This document shows positions 8,828 through 17,757 of a stretch of 64,000 bases of DNA, in pieces (positions within the stretch are counted from its first letter, which is position 1; every line of letters starts with the position of its first letter). Both the position numbers and the translations under genes were made by a program. Source of the DNA: CBDAPI01 sp965248635. Lineage in GTDB: Bacteria; Acidobacteriota; UBA6911; RPQK01; CBDAPI01. Under the pieces are notes generated by a model, which was not told where the DNA came from, ran no database searches, and saw only the letters and a list, made by a program, of their open reading frames with translations. The DNA lies in NCBI GenBank assembly GCA_965248635.1, contig OZ252114.1, positions 1,488,001 to 1,552,000 of the forward strand, in the 5' to 3' direction.

Positions 8828-10906
8828 ATGGGTCGTCGAACTTTTTGCCACTTCTCCTGCATTTACGCATTGCTCCTGTTCGGAATCTGCGTGGTGTACT
8901 TCAGTCCAGTTCTCTTAGACCCTCACCACCGAACCGAGGGAGGCAGGTATGATCCCCTGTTCATAGCCTATGTTGTCGACTGGGTAGGCGAAAGCGTGTT
9001 CACCGGTGACCTCTGGAACCCCCCGTTTTTCTATCCGGAAAAAAACGTTCTGGCCTATTCGGATCATCTGATCGGTCTTGGAATCCTTTTTCTGCCCCTA
9101 CGCATTTTATCGGATTCTCCGGTACTCCTCGTAAATACGATATTGTTTCTGGCATTCCTTCTGACCGGTCTCACCACCTATATGTGGCTCAAAGATATGT
9201 TCGCCGATGATTGGGCCTCAGCGGCTGGGGCCATAGGCTTCTCCTTTGCTAGCTGGCGTATGATTCAGCTCACCCACCCTCAGTTACTGTTTATTCCCTT
9301 CCTGCCCCTGGTCCTGTTGATTTACCGACGTACCGACTCCGATCAAACGTCGTATTGGCTGCTCTGGTCTGCTTCGGCCTTGCTGGCGCTACAGACCCTT
9401 TGTACTCCCTCTTTAGCGATTTACTTCATTCCACTGATAGCGATGTGGACTCTTCTACGAGGGTTGCTGTCACGAAGTACAAGCCTCAAGCACTGGGGGA
9501 AAAAGGCATTGCTCTTTTCGCTCCCTATCGGGGTGAACCTTCCCCTCGCCTTCAGATACTGGGAAATGACTGAAGGACTCTCATGGACGAGATCCGTGGC
9601 GGAGGTCCCAAGCTTTTCTGCCCGGTGGATTGACTGGATTTCAGCCCCCCGCTCACACTGGCTTTATTCTGACGTTTTGGACTTTACCCACGGCATGGAG
9701 CGCGAACTCTTTCCCGGTTTCATTCCCGCCGCAGTTCTGGTGACAGGAGGCGTTTCCCTACTATTCTGTTCCAGGTCACAAAAGAGAACCTTTTCAGGCT
9801 TCCTACTGGTTGCTTTGATCGCATTGTGGGCAGCCGGCGGGCCATCAGAAAAAGGGGGCTTTACCCTGCTTCGTCTTCCCTACGATTTGATCTATAACCT
9901 TGTCCCCGGCGGAGACCAGGTACGAGTTCCAACACGCTTTGTTCTTCTGGCGGGACTCTTCCTTTCGCCCATCTATGCACTGGGATGGGCCAGAATTTTC
10001 CAGGTGATCAGGAGGCGATGGGGCAACGGTCGACCGGCTGGCGTCACATGTGCCTTTTTCGTCGCTTTCGCCCTGCTGGAGAGCCTTCCCGGAGTGGCGT
10101 TCTACGACACCGTTAACCGGAGTGCCGCAACGGAAATGACCCGGCGTTTGAAAAACGTAGAGGTCAAAGGAGCCATCTTTCTCCCCCTACCACCCATGCA
10201 ACGGGCTCATGAGGAAATCGACCGCATGTGGCTTGCCGGGCGCAACGGATTTCCCCTATTCAACGGCTACTCAGGCCATTTCCCGAGAGTCTACGATGGT
10301 CTTCGCGAGCTGCAGGAGCAGCCGATCTCAGCAAATACACGCCCTGACCTTTATGCTTTTCTACTGGACCATGGGATTGACACCATTATTTTGGATTCGC
10401 CGGGGAACAAGCTCGTTGATGCAAGTTTGCTAACCGAGGTGACCCCCAACATCTACGGAATTCCTCGTCAACATTTCTCTTTACGCCGAATCGACCACAT
10501 TTTTCCAGGGCAGGGGATCGGACTCCTGCTTCCCAGAACGGGATGGTCCTACCCCGAACATGGAGAACTGCGGTCATCCTGGATTTGGTCCGTTAGCGCA
10601 AAACCCAGGTTGAGAGTACCGATCGATCCGACCGTTCATCGAACCATGGGACTTCGGGTGAGCTCCCTTTACCCCGGAGGGGCAGCAAGTCTGGAAGTTC
10701 TCATCAATGGGATCTCCCTGGGAAGCCGAGTCGCTCACCAATTTGAGTCCTTTGTCTTCTATCCCTTGCCCGAAAACCTTACTCGCCCCACCTGGTACGA
10801 TGTCGAATTCAGAGGACCCCCACCTTTACAGCCCGAGCCCAATGAAGACGGCAGTCGAGATTCGCGACGTTTGAGTATCTGCCTTTACGAGATTCGGTTC
10901 GACTGA
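8828..10906 (+). CDS. Polytopic membrane protein, glycosyltransferase (YfhO/GT-C)-like
   Basis: The protein has about 692 residues. The N-terminal two thirds contain around nine or more hydrophobic helices (LLLFGICVVYF, VLLVNTILFLAFLLTGLTTY, LLWSASALLALQTL, FLLVALIALWAAGG and others). Conserved-looking loops include NPPFFYPEKNVLAYSDH, which resembles the first extracytoplasmic loop of GT-C/YfhO-type sugar transferases with an acidic residue after TM1. The C-terminal third is soluble and beta-rich. The frame is open back to 7976, but that part overlaps the opposite-strand hydrolase. The ATG at 8828 (MGRRTFCHFSCIYALLL) is the first plausible start and has a weak ribosome site. Transfer of a lipid-linked sugar to an exported acceptor is inferred only. 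Confidence 0.65.
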   Translation: MGRRTFCHFSCIYALLLFGICVVYFSPVLLDPHHRTEGGRYDPLFIAYVVDWVGESVFTGDLWNPPFFYPEKNVLAYSDHLIGLGILFLPLRILSDSPVLLVNTILFLAFLLTGLTTYMWLKDMFADDWASAAGAIGFSFASWRMIQLTHPQLLFIPFLPLVLLIYRRTDSDQTSYWLLWSASALLALQTLCTPSLAIYFIPLIAMWTLLRGLLSRSTSLKHWGKKALLFSLPIGVNLPLAFRYWEMTEGLSWTRSVAEVPSFSARWIDWISAPRSHWLYSDVLDFTHGMERELFPGFIPAAVLVTGGVSLLFCSRSQKRTFSGFLLVALIALWAAGGPSEKGGFTLLRLPYDLIYNLVPGGDQVRVPTRFVLLAGLFLSPIYALGWARIFQVIRRRWGNGRPAGVTCAFFVAFALLESLPGVAFYDTVNRSAATEMTRRLKNVEVKGAIFLPLPPMQRAHEEIDRMWLAGRNGFPLFNGYSGHFPRVYDGLRELQEQPISANTRPDLYAFLLDHGIDTIILDSPGNKLVDASLLTEVTPNIYGIPRQHFSLRRIDHIFPGQGIGLLLPRTGWSYPEHGELRSSWIWSVSAKPRLRVPIDPTVHRTMGLRVSSLYPGGAASLEVLINGISLGSRVAHQFESFVFYPLPENLTRPTWYDVEFRGPPPLQPEPNEDGSRDSRRLSICLYEIRFD

Positions 10907-11101
10907 CCTTGCGGATCATCGTTGAGGCTTTACCCTCCCGGGGCCACCACTCCCATCCTGTGGAGTAGTTCCCCGGTCGGTGTTCCTTTGGTCGATCAGG
11001 CTTGCTTGTCCGGCCGGCCCTCCTCGGATATAATCGGGTTACGTCAAATCGCGAGTAGCGAGTAGTAGGATCCGAGCTCCGGCGGCACGGGATGGACGCA
11101 C

Positions 11102-11362
11102 TTGGATCGCGCAAATCCAGCTTTATCAGTTCTGTTGGTTGTGGAGCAACTGCGCAGGCGTGCCCAGAGAAGCCTGAATGCGCTATTGGCCCAGACCGCG
11201 ATCGACCGAATGGAAATCCTGGTCGTGGACATGGCGCCAAACGACGGGCCGCCGCTCGAATGCGCCGAGGCCGCCCCGGTCAATTATTCGCGGCGACCAG
11301 ATCTGAAGCTCTGGTCCGAGGGACGCTATGAAGGCCTCAAACTGGCTGAGGCGCCCATCTAG
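11102..11362 (+). pseudogene. Glycosyltransferase family 2 fragment
   Basis: An 86-codon open stretch carries the start of a GT-A glycosyltransferase: a SVLLVVEQLRRRAQRSLNAL helix followed by MEILVVDMAPNDGPPL, where the family has the ILVVDDGS-type nucleotide-sugar motif. It stops at 11360-11362, long before the metal-binding DxD region of a full enzyme (about 250-300 residues). The next recognisable sequence belongs to another gene. It is an N-terminal remnant at a deletion junction. Confidence 0.5.
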
Positions 11363-11391
11363 TGGTGTCGAGTGGCAGACGAGACGATTAA

Positions 11392-11847
11392 CCGCTGCAG
11401 AGAAGAATCGATTCCTCGGCACTCGCAACAAACGGGGTGCAAGACAGCCTGGTTGAGAAGGACTCCGTTTCTGTGGTGGGCTGTGGACCTCCCTCCACGG
11501 GCACTGAGGTGGTCATCGTAAATCCCCAGACCCGGGAGCGATGTTCCGAGGAGGAGGTCGGAGAAATCTGGGTTGCAGGCCCCAGCGTTGCCCGGGGCTA
11601 TTGGAACCGGCCGGATGAGACCAGAGAAGTATTTCAGGCCCACCTGAGAGGCGGCCGAGGCCCCTTCCTTCGAACCGGAGACCTCGGATTCCTGTGGAAC
11701 GGAGAGTTGTTTGTTACGGGACGCCTCAAGGATCTGATCGTCATCCGCGGTCAGAACGTCTATCCGTAGGACCTCGAGTTCACGGCCGAACACAGTCACC
11801 CTGCGGTGCGGCCCTCCTCCACGATTGCCTTCTCTGTTCCCGGCGCA
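11392..11847 (+). pseudogene. Fatty-acyl-AMP ligase (FAAL) fragment with nonsense codon
   Basis: The frame matches the C-terminal half of the large adenylation domain of FAAL enzymes: VGEIWVAGPSVARGYWNRP, then FLRTGDLGFLWNGELFVTGR and LKDLIVIRGQNVYP. A TAG at 11767-11769 sits where the family has Gln (NxYPQDLE), and after it the same frame continues DLEFTAEHSHPAVRPSST. The N-terminal part including the AMP-binding P-loop is missing, an upstream stop lies at 11389-11391, and the C-terminal lid domain is cut. The IS1380 element begins 4 bp further on. FAALs load fatty acids onto acyl carrier proteins for lipopeptide or polyketide synthesis. This copy cannot be functional. Confidence 0.7.
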
Positions 11848-11905
11848 CTAACCCGGATTATGCAGGAGATCTAAATTCAAGTGAGATTTGGGCCCAGAAA
11901 AAAGG

Positions 11906-11964
11906 CCGTAGCTCTCTGATATAAAAGGGTTTAGAGAAACAAAGACCCTAAACAGGAGCTACGG
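11906..11964 (+). promoter_or_regulatory. Hairpin masking the IS1380 transposase ribosome site
   Basis: CCGTAGCTC (11906-11914) pairs exactly with GAGCTACGG (11956-11964), with an inner GTTTAG/CTAAAC pair. The right arm contains the end of the AGGAG ribosome site of the transposase ATG at 11967, so a folded leader would hide it. This design limits translation from read-through transcripts. Confidence 0.6.
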
Positions 11965-11966
11965 CA

Positions 11967-13304
11967 ATGTCAAAAACAGTCTGCCAGAATACCCTGCCAT
12001 TTCATAGCCACAGAAACATCACGGCTCGTTTTGATGGGGGGAGCCTCACTTCCGACGCAGGATGGTTGTTGTTTGGATCGCTGGATCGTCAACATCGATT
12101 GTGCGAGGGCTTCAGTTCCTGTATTTCGGAAAGTCGAGACCAACGCTACATTCGTCATGACCTGTTGAAGTTGATCCGACAACGAGTCTTGCAGATCGTG
12201 GCCGGCTACGAAGACTGTAACGACGCCGATACGCTGCGCTCGGATCCGATGCTCAAGACAGTCTGTGATCAGTTGCCCGAGAGCGATCCCGACTTGGCCA
12301 CCCAGCCGACTTTCTCCCGTTTGGAGAACTCCGTCACCAAGAAGGATCTGATACGTCTGAGCCGGTGGCTGCTAGGCCGTTATGTGCGCTCCCTGAAGAA
12401 GAGACGCCCCAGCAAGATCATCCTGGATCTGGACAGTACCGATGACCACACTCACGGCCAACAGGAGTTCTCCTTCTACCACGGGTATTACCGAAACCAC
12501 ATTCTGCATCCTTTGCTGATCTTCGATGCCGCCACGGGAGACCTGGTGTGTGCCATGTTGAGACCTGGCAACAAGGGGGCTGCCTCTCACATCGTGCCCG
12601 TTTTGAAGCGCGTCGTGGAGGCCATCCGACAAGGAGTGGGGACGGATGTCGAGATTGAGATTCGGGCCGACAGCGGCTTTGCCACGCCTCGGCTCTACGA
12701 GTTCTGTGAAGGTGAAGAGAATAAACTCCAATATGTCATTGGGTTAAGTCGAAACCCTCGCCTGCAGCGAGTGGTCGAGCCGCTGCTGGATTCGACTCGG
12801 CTGAGGTTCGTTGAGCTGGAGGAAAAACAGCGTCAGTTTGACGAGTTTCTTTATCGAGCCCACAGCTGGGATCGATCCCGTCGCGTCATTGTCAAAGTGG
12901 AGGTCGATCAGCGTGGGATCAACCGTCGCTTTGTAGTCACCAACCGGGACGATCTCTGCTCCCAATCACTTTATGACCACTACACAAACCGAGGGCAGAC
13001 CGAGAACTTCATCAAGGCCTTCAAGAATCATCTGAGCATGGACCGACTCAGCTGTCATCGATTCCTGGCCAATCAGTTTCGACTCCTCCTGCATGCACTG
13101 GCTTACCAGATGTTCGTGCGCCTGCGCGACTATCTGCACGGAACCCCCTGGCACAAGCTCGAAATCGAAACCTTACGTCGTCGGGTCCTCAAGATTGGGG
13201 CCCGGATCCGACAAACCACTCGACGCATCTGGGTCCATCTTTCCTCAGCCTTCCCCGAACAACCCCTCTTCCACCTCGTCTTGAGTCGCCTGAACTCCAG
13301 TTAG
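11967..13304 (+). CDS. IS1380-family transposase (DDE, intact)
   Basis: The 445-residue protein follows an AGGAG ribosome site. It has the DDE_Tnp_1 features of the family: ARFDGGSLTSDAGWLLF near the N-terminus, first Asp in KIILDLDSTDDHTHGQQEF, second Asp in IEIRADSGFA and the late Glu in NRGQTENFIKAFKNHLSMDR. No lesion is visible, so it is probably the active source for the broken copy near 32-33 kb, from which it differs by one residue in the shared part (Ile for Met in KKDLxRLSRW). Confidence 0.93.
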   Translation: MSKTVCQNTLPFHSHRNITARFDGGSLTSDAGWLLFGSLDRQHRLCEGFSSCISESRDQRYIRHDLLKLIRQRVLQIVAGYEDCNDADTLRSDPMLKTVCDQLPESDPDLATQPTFSRLENSVTKKDLIRLSRWLLGRYVRSLKKRRPSKIILDLDSTDDHTHGQQEFSFYHGYYRNHILHPLLIFDAATGDLVCAMLRPGNKGAASHIVPVLKRVVEAIRQGVGTDVEIEIRADSGFATPRLYEFCEGEENKLQYVIGLSRNPRLQRVVEPLLDSTRLRFVELEEKQRQFDEFLYRAHSWDRSRRVIVKVEVDQRGINRRFVVTNRDDLCSQSLYDHYTNRGQTENFIKAFKNHLSMDRLSCHRFLANQFRLLLHALAYQMFVRLRDYLHGTPWHKLEIETLRRRVLKIGARIRQTTRRIWVHLSSAFPEQPLFHLVLSRLNSS

Positions 13305-13535
13305 CTTTTCCCAGCTCCCCCGGAAAACCGCTTCCGACACTCATCCAGGCCCAGATCTGTCTGAAATTCACTCCCCAAACCACTCAAACGCCTCGCCAAC
13401 CCATATTCTTCGCAAATCCGCCTGTCACACCTGCCCGCTTCCGAGTTGGGCCACTTCTCGAGTCGTTTTTCAACACCGGACTACGGTTCTTGCATAATCC
13501 GGGCTAAGGCGGGCCCGCGCAGGAGAGGTGGCTTG

Positions 13536-14615
13536 ATGGAACAGGGAAAACCCGCCGCCTGGTTGACCCCGCTGGTGGCCAGCTGTCTGGATATGCCCGA
13601 AAAGGACCTGGATCCCCGGGCCGCCCTGACTCAGTACGGATTGGATTCGCTGGGTATTGCGGAACTGACGGCTGCCATTGAAGACCGTGCTGGACTTTCA
13701 GTTCCGGAATGGTTGCTGCTCGATTGCCCGACTCTAGAGTCCATTGACCAGTTTCTTTGTCGAGACGCCTCAGTCTCAAACTCTCGTCTGGAGCGAAGGC
13801 TAGCGCCTCCCCCGGTGCGGCAGATGCTGGTTGACAGCCGGCTCCCGGTCGACTGTCAACCGGCGTGTCAGTATCCGATCTCCGAACCGCAGTTCGTGTT
13901 GCTGACGGGCGCCACCGGTTTCCTGGGCAGTCATATCCTTGATTGCCTTCTGCGAGAGACCATAGCCAAGGTGATCTGCATGGCGCGCCCCAGCGCCGGC
14001 TCTTCACCGCAGCAACGTCTTGAGCGGGCCCTTCAGAAATACGGCCTGGTCAAGGACGCGTACGCAGATCGGGTTGAAGTGATTGCAGGGGACCTGTGCC
14101 GACCATCGCTGGGTTTGCCAGCCCACCAGTTCGCGAGGTTGGCAGACGAGGTGGACACGATCTATCATTCTGCCGCTACCGTCAACTGGGCTCATTCTTA
14201 CCGCCAGCTGAAACCTGCAAACGTCGATGGAACCAGAGAACTGATTCGATTTGCTTGTTGGCGACACCCCAAGGCTTTCCATTTCGTTTCCTCCCTCGCC
14301 GTTTGTTACTCGACTCTTGCTCCCCGGGAGGTCTCCGAGAACCAGGAGATCAGAGGTCTTGGGGGAGGCCTGTACCTGGGATACGCTCAGAGCAAGTACG
14401 TAGCCGAGTGTCTGATACGGGAGGCCGTCGATCGGGGATTGAGAGCTTCGGTATTCCGCCCCTCTCTGGTTTGCGGCAACTCGATCTCGGGAATCTCTAA
14501 CCACCATGACCTGCTTTCGACCCTGATCAAGGGATGGCGTCCGGAAGAACCAGGCTGGGAACTGATCGCTTCACAAGAACGATCTGAGGCGATCCCGGTC
14601 AAGCAGGCCGTTTGA
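13536..14615 (+). CDS. Acyl carrier domain plus truncated thioester reductase
   Basis: I chose the ATG at 13536 for its AGGAGAGG ribosome site. The 359-residue protein starts with an acyl carrier domain whose phosphopantetheine Ser lies in YGLDSLGIAELT (about residue 44). After a linker comes a NAD-binding-4 reductase (VLLTGATGFLGSHI nucleotide loop, YHSAATVNW, FVSSLAVC, and YAQSKYVAE with the catalytic Tyr and Lys). Such reductases release carrier-bound acyl chains as aldehydes or alcohols. The domain normally goes on well beyond LLSTLIKG, but here it runs into an unrelated tail and stops, so the end is probably lost. It was once next to the FAAL fragment. Confidence 0.7.
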   Translation: MEQGKPAAWLTPLVASCLDMPEKDLDPRAALTQYGLDSLGIAELTAAIEDRAGLSVPEWLLLDCPTLESIDQFLCRDASVSNSRLERRLAPPPVRQMLVDSRLPVDCQPACQYPISEPQFVLLTGATGFLGSHILDCLLRETIAKVICMARPSAGSSPQQRLERALQKYGLVKDAYADRVEVIAGDLCRPSLGLPAHQFARLADEVDTIYHSAATVNWAHSYRQLKPANVDGTRELIRFACWRHPKAFHFVSSLAVCYSTLAPREVSENQEIRGLGGGLYLGYAQSKYVAECLIREAVDRGLRASVFRPSLVCGNSISGISNHHDLLSTLIKGWRPEEPGWELIASQERSEAIPVKQAV

Positions 14616-14650
14616 CAGCCTTCCCCTCCGTTCAGGTGTGAGGCCAGGCT

Positions 14651-16066
14651 CTACTCGATTTTGATCACCGTCATCTTGGGCTGAATCATGTCGTGCATGG
14701 TGTAGCCGATGCCGCCGATGCCGTAGCCGGAAGTCCGGCGCCCGGAGAAGGACATCCAGTCCACCCGGAACGCGGTGTGGTCGTTGACCATCACGGCAGT
14801 GGCATCCAGGCGTTTGACCGTGTCCATCGCAACTGCCAGATTGTCCGAATACACAGCAGCCTGGAAGGCCACGTCCAGACCATTGGCACGCTCTATGGCC
14901 TCGAGGCGATCCTGATAGTCGAAAACACAAACGACAGGCCCGAAGATCTCGAGCGTGGATACCCTGGCATCTGTGGGTGGATTGAAGAGTACTGTCGGCT
15001 CATAGGTGGACGCGCTGATTCTCCTTCCCCCCGTCAGCAATTTGGCGCCCAGCTCAACAGCCTCCTGCACCCACGAATCCACTCTGTCCACCTCACGGGG
15101 AAGGATGAGCGGTCCGACCTCGGTAGCTTCGCTGGTGGGGTCGCCTACCTTGAGTCCCGCAGCGCCCTCCGCCAGCTTCCCGGCCAGTTCGCCGGCTATT
15201 GATGCAGGCACAAAAACTCGCTGTACGGAAACACAGACCTGGCCCGCGTGGTAGAACCCTCCCTTCAGTAGAGACGGGATGACCCTGTCTAAATCGGCCG
15301 ACTGATCGATGATAACGGGCGCGGCTCCACCGTGTTCCAGCGCACAGCGGACACCTGGCGCCAATTTACTGCGCAGCATCCACCCCACCCTGGCCGACCC
15401 GATGAATGTGAAGAAGTGGATGCGCGGATCAGTCACCAGCTTTTCCGCCACTTCGTTATCAGCCACGATGTACTGGCACCAAGGTTCAGGCAGCCCCGCC
15501 TCATGGACCAGCTCGACGAAGCGAATACAGTTTAAAGGAGTCGTCGGAGCGGGTTTGACAATGACCGGGCATCCCACGGCGATGGCCGGTACCACCTGGT
15601 GGACAATCAGGTTCAATGGATGGTTAAAGGCGCTCACGGCTACCACCACACCGATGGGCTCATACGTCGTAAACGCGATCCGCCGGGCGGCTGCAGCCGT
15701 ATGACCCATGGGGATTTCTTCTCCCCGCATGACATGGGAGAGTTCCTTGATCGCCAACCCAATTCCATCGATTGCCCGGGCCACCTCCACCTTTGCGTCC
15801 AGCAAGGGCTTTCCGCCCTCCCGGGCGATGAGCAGGGCAAACTCATCGACCTCGTCCTCAATCAAGAGGGCCAGTTTCTTCAAGACGGCGATGCGCTCGT
15901 GATGATCCAGCCAGCCATCCCGATCCCGGTAGCAGGAAAGCGCCTTTCTCAGCATTACCTCGGCGTCTTCGGCAGCATGGACTGGGATGGACTTGATCAG
16001 CGATCCATCGAACGGCGATACCACCTCGAGCGTCATGCCTTGTTCCCTCTGCTCCTGAGACGTCAT
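14651..16066 (-). CDS. NAD(P)+-dependent aldehyde dehydrogenase
   Basis: The protein has about 471 residues of the ALDH superfamily. The oxyanion Asn loop is SAFNHPLNLI, the nucleotide-fold loop is FIGSARVGW, the general base Glu is in CALEHGGAAPVII and the catalytic Cys is in YHAGQVCVSVQRV. The usual LELGGK motif is changed to LEHGGA. The start ATG at 16066 overlaps the stop of the upstream ThDP enzyme as ATGA, which indicates translational coupling. A later ATG at 16036 is possible. Together the pair could decarboxylate a 2-oxo acid or sulfopyruvate-like compound and oxidise the aldehyde formed. The substrate is inference. Confidence 0.88.
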   Translation of the reverse strand: MTSQEQREQGMTLEVVSPFDGSLIKSIPVHAAEDAEVMLRKALSCYRDRDGWLDHHERIAVLKKLALLIEDEVDEFALLIAREGGKPLLDAKVEVARAIDGIGLAIKELSHVMRGEEIPMGHTAAAARRIAFTTYEPIGVVVAVSAFNHPLNLIVHQVVPAIAVGCPVIVKPAPTTPLNCIRFVELVHEAGLPEPWCQYIVADNEVAEKLVTDPRIHFFTFIGSARVGWMLRSKLAPGVRCALEHGGAAPVIIDQSADLDRVIPSLLKGGFYHAGQVCVSVQRVFVPASIAGELAGKLAEGAAGLKVGDPTSEATEVGPLILPREVDRVDSWVQEAVELGAKLLTGGRRISASTYEPTVLFNPPTDARVSTLEIFGPVVCVFDYQDRLEAIERANGLDVAFQAAVYSDNLAVAMDTVKRLDATAVMVNDHTAFRVDWMSFSGRRTSGYGIGGIGYTMHDMIQPKMTVIKIE

Positions 16067-17757
16067 AACAGGCAAACCTTCTCTCTGAGTTCGTCTACCA
16101 GCACCTTCCTGTTTTCAGAATAGTCCACGGGTAGTTCCACCAGATGGACACCACGGTCCTGGAAGCACTGTTCCAATAAGGGCACCAGACTTTCTGCGGA
16201 CTCCGCCCGGTGGCCATGGGCGCCATAACTTTCCGCGTATTTGACGAAGTCCGGATTCCCGAACTCCAGACCGAAATCAGGCAGGTCCTCGCCGTACTGC
16301 TTCCAGCGAATCATCCCATACGCGTCATCGCGCAATACGAGAACCACGAGATTCAGCCCCAGCCGCACTGCCGTTTCCATTTCCTGGCTGTTCATCATGA
16401 AGCCTCCGTCGCCGCAGATGGCCATGACGCAGCGGTCCGGATACAACCGGGCCGCCTCCATTGCAGACGGGAGCCCGGCGCCCATAGTGGCCAACGCGTT
16501 GTCCAGCAAGACCGTATTGGGCTGAGTGGCCGGGTAGTTTCGAGCAAACCAGATTTTATAAATGCCGTTGTCCAGGGCGATGATTCCGTCGTCCGGCATG
16601 ACCCTGCGCACGTCCCATACCAGGCGCTGCGGTTTCATCGGAAAGCCCACATCCTTCTCTCCCCGGCGGATGTGCTTCTGCAACTGCTCTCTGACAGTCA
16701 TGAAGTAGTCCAGATCGTGGGATTCGGTTTGGCCCGCCTGGTCGCCGATGCGGGCTACGGATGTTGCGATGTCCCCGACTACTTCCAACTGCGGAAAATA
16801 CACATTGTCCACCGTGGCCGATTTGAAGTTGATGTGAACAACCCTGGCTCCTCCGTGTTCCATGAAGAAAGGCGGCTTTTCGACTACGTCATGGCCCACG
16901 TTGATGACCAGGTCGGCCCGATTGATGGCACAGTGCACGTAATCCGTGTCCGACAAGGCTGCTGTGCCGATGAAGAGCGGGTGCTTTCCATTCACCACTC
17001 CCTTGCCCATCTGTGTTTCGAAAAAGGGGATGCCTGTCTTGTCGAGAAAATGGGAAAGGGCTTTCCAGATGCGCTTGCGGTTGGCGCCGGCCCCAATCAG
17101 AAGCAAAGGGTGTTTTGCACCCTTTATCATGTCCACAGCATCATTGATGATGCTCTGATCGGCGTCGCCCCGCCGTCGTTTGCTGATTTCAAACACCGGG
17201 GGGGTGGTGTCATCAACCTGCTCAATCGCAATATCTTCAGGCAGTTCCAGATGAACTCCGCCGGGGCGTTCTTCCTGTGCCAGCCGGAACGCCTCACGAA
17301 CCATACTCGGAATCATGTTCACGTTGACGACCTGGCCGGTGTACTTGGTCAGGGGACGCATCATGTCCACGATGTTCACGATCTGAAACTGTCCCTGTTT
17401 GCTCTCCTTGATGGGCTTCTGTCCCGTGATCATCAGCATCGGGAAGGCTCCCAGCTGGGCATAGGCCGCGGGGGTCACCAGGTTGGTCGCTCCCGGCCCC
17501 AGTGTCGCGAGACAAACACCGGCCTTGCCTGTCAACCGTCCATAGGTGGCCGCCATGAACCCGGCTCCCTGTTCATGGCGGGTGAGAATCAGCTGGATGC
17601 TCGACTTTCGCAGTGCTTCCACGAAGTCCAGATTCTCTTCACCGGGCACGCCGTAAATAACCTCGACGCCCTCGTTTTCGAGAGCCTTGATGAACAGATC
17701 GGACGCGTTCATCGTATCTCGGTCCGGCGGGCCTGCTCCTCCCTGCGTGGTTGCCAT
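16063..17757 (-). CDS. Thiamine-diphosphate enzyme, acetolactate synthase large-subunit family
   Basis: The 564-residue protein has all three domains. The N-terminal pyrimidine-binding domain has the catalytic Glu in TRHEQGAGFMAA. The central Rossmann-like domain covers about 195-330. The C-terminal pyrophosphate domain has the Mg-ThDP motif ICGDGGFMMNSQEM. The start at 17757 (MATTQGGAGPP) is 7 nt behind AAGGAG; a 17775 start lacks one. Relatives include acetolactate synthase, sulfoacetaldehyde acetyltransferase, oxalyl-CoA and benzoylformate decarboxylases. No small regulatory subunit (ilvN/ilvH) follows. The coupled gene is an aldehyde dehydrogenase, so a catabolic role is more likely than branched-chain amino-acid synthesis. 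Confidence 0.85.
   Translation of the reverse strand: MATTQGGAGPPDRDTMNASDLFIKALENEGVEVIYGVPGEENLDFVEALRKSSIQLILTRHEQGAGFMAATYGRLTGKAGVCLATLGPGATNLVTPAAYAQLGAFPMLMITGQKPIKESKQGQFQIVNIVDMMRPLTKYTGQVVNVNMIPSMVREAFRLAQEERPGGVHLELPEDIAIEQVDDTTPPVFEISKRRRGDADQSIINDAVDMIKGAKHPLLLIGAGANRKRIWKALSHFLDKTGIPFFETQMGKGVVNGKHPLFIGTAALSDTDYVHCAINRADLVINVGHDVVEKPPFFMEHGGARVVHINFKSATVDNVYFPQLEVVGDIATSVARIGDQAGQTESHDLDYFMTVREQLQKHIRRGEKDVGFPMKPQRLVWDVRRVMPDDGIIALDNGIYKIWFARNYPATQPNTVLLDNALATMGAGLPSAMEAARLYPDRCVMAICGDGGFMMNSQEMETAVRLGLNLVVLVLRDDAYGMIRWKQYGEDLPDFGLEFGNPDFVKYAESYGAHGHRAESAESLVPLLEQCFQDRGVHLVELPVDYSENRKVLVDELREKVCLL

Larger units (their letters stand above)
11852..13503 (+). mobile_element. IS1380-family insertion sequence, complete, with CTAA target duplication
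   Basis: The 1652-bp element is bounded by perfect 13-bp inverted ends CCCGGATTATGCA (11852-11864 and 13491-13503). The direct repeat CTAA flanks it at 11848-11851 and 13504-13507, the size expected for IS1380. Removing it joins the tail of the FAAL fragment to a short frame that ends in a TGA overlapping the ATG of the ACP-reductase gene, so the two were probably adjacent before insertion. A second, broken copy lies at 29950-30128 and 31811-33285 and is almost identical, which suggests recent activity. Confidence 0.92.
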
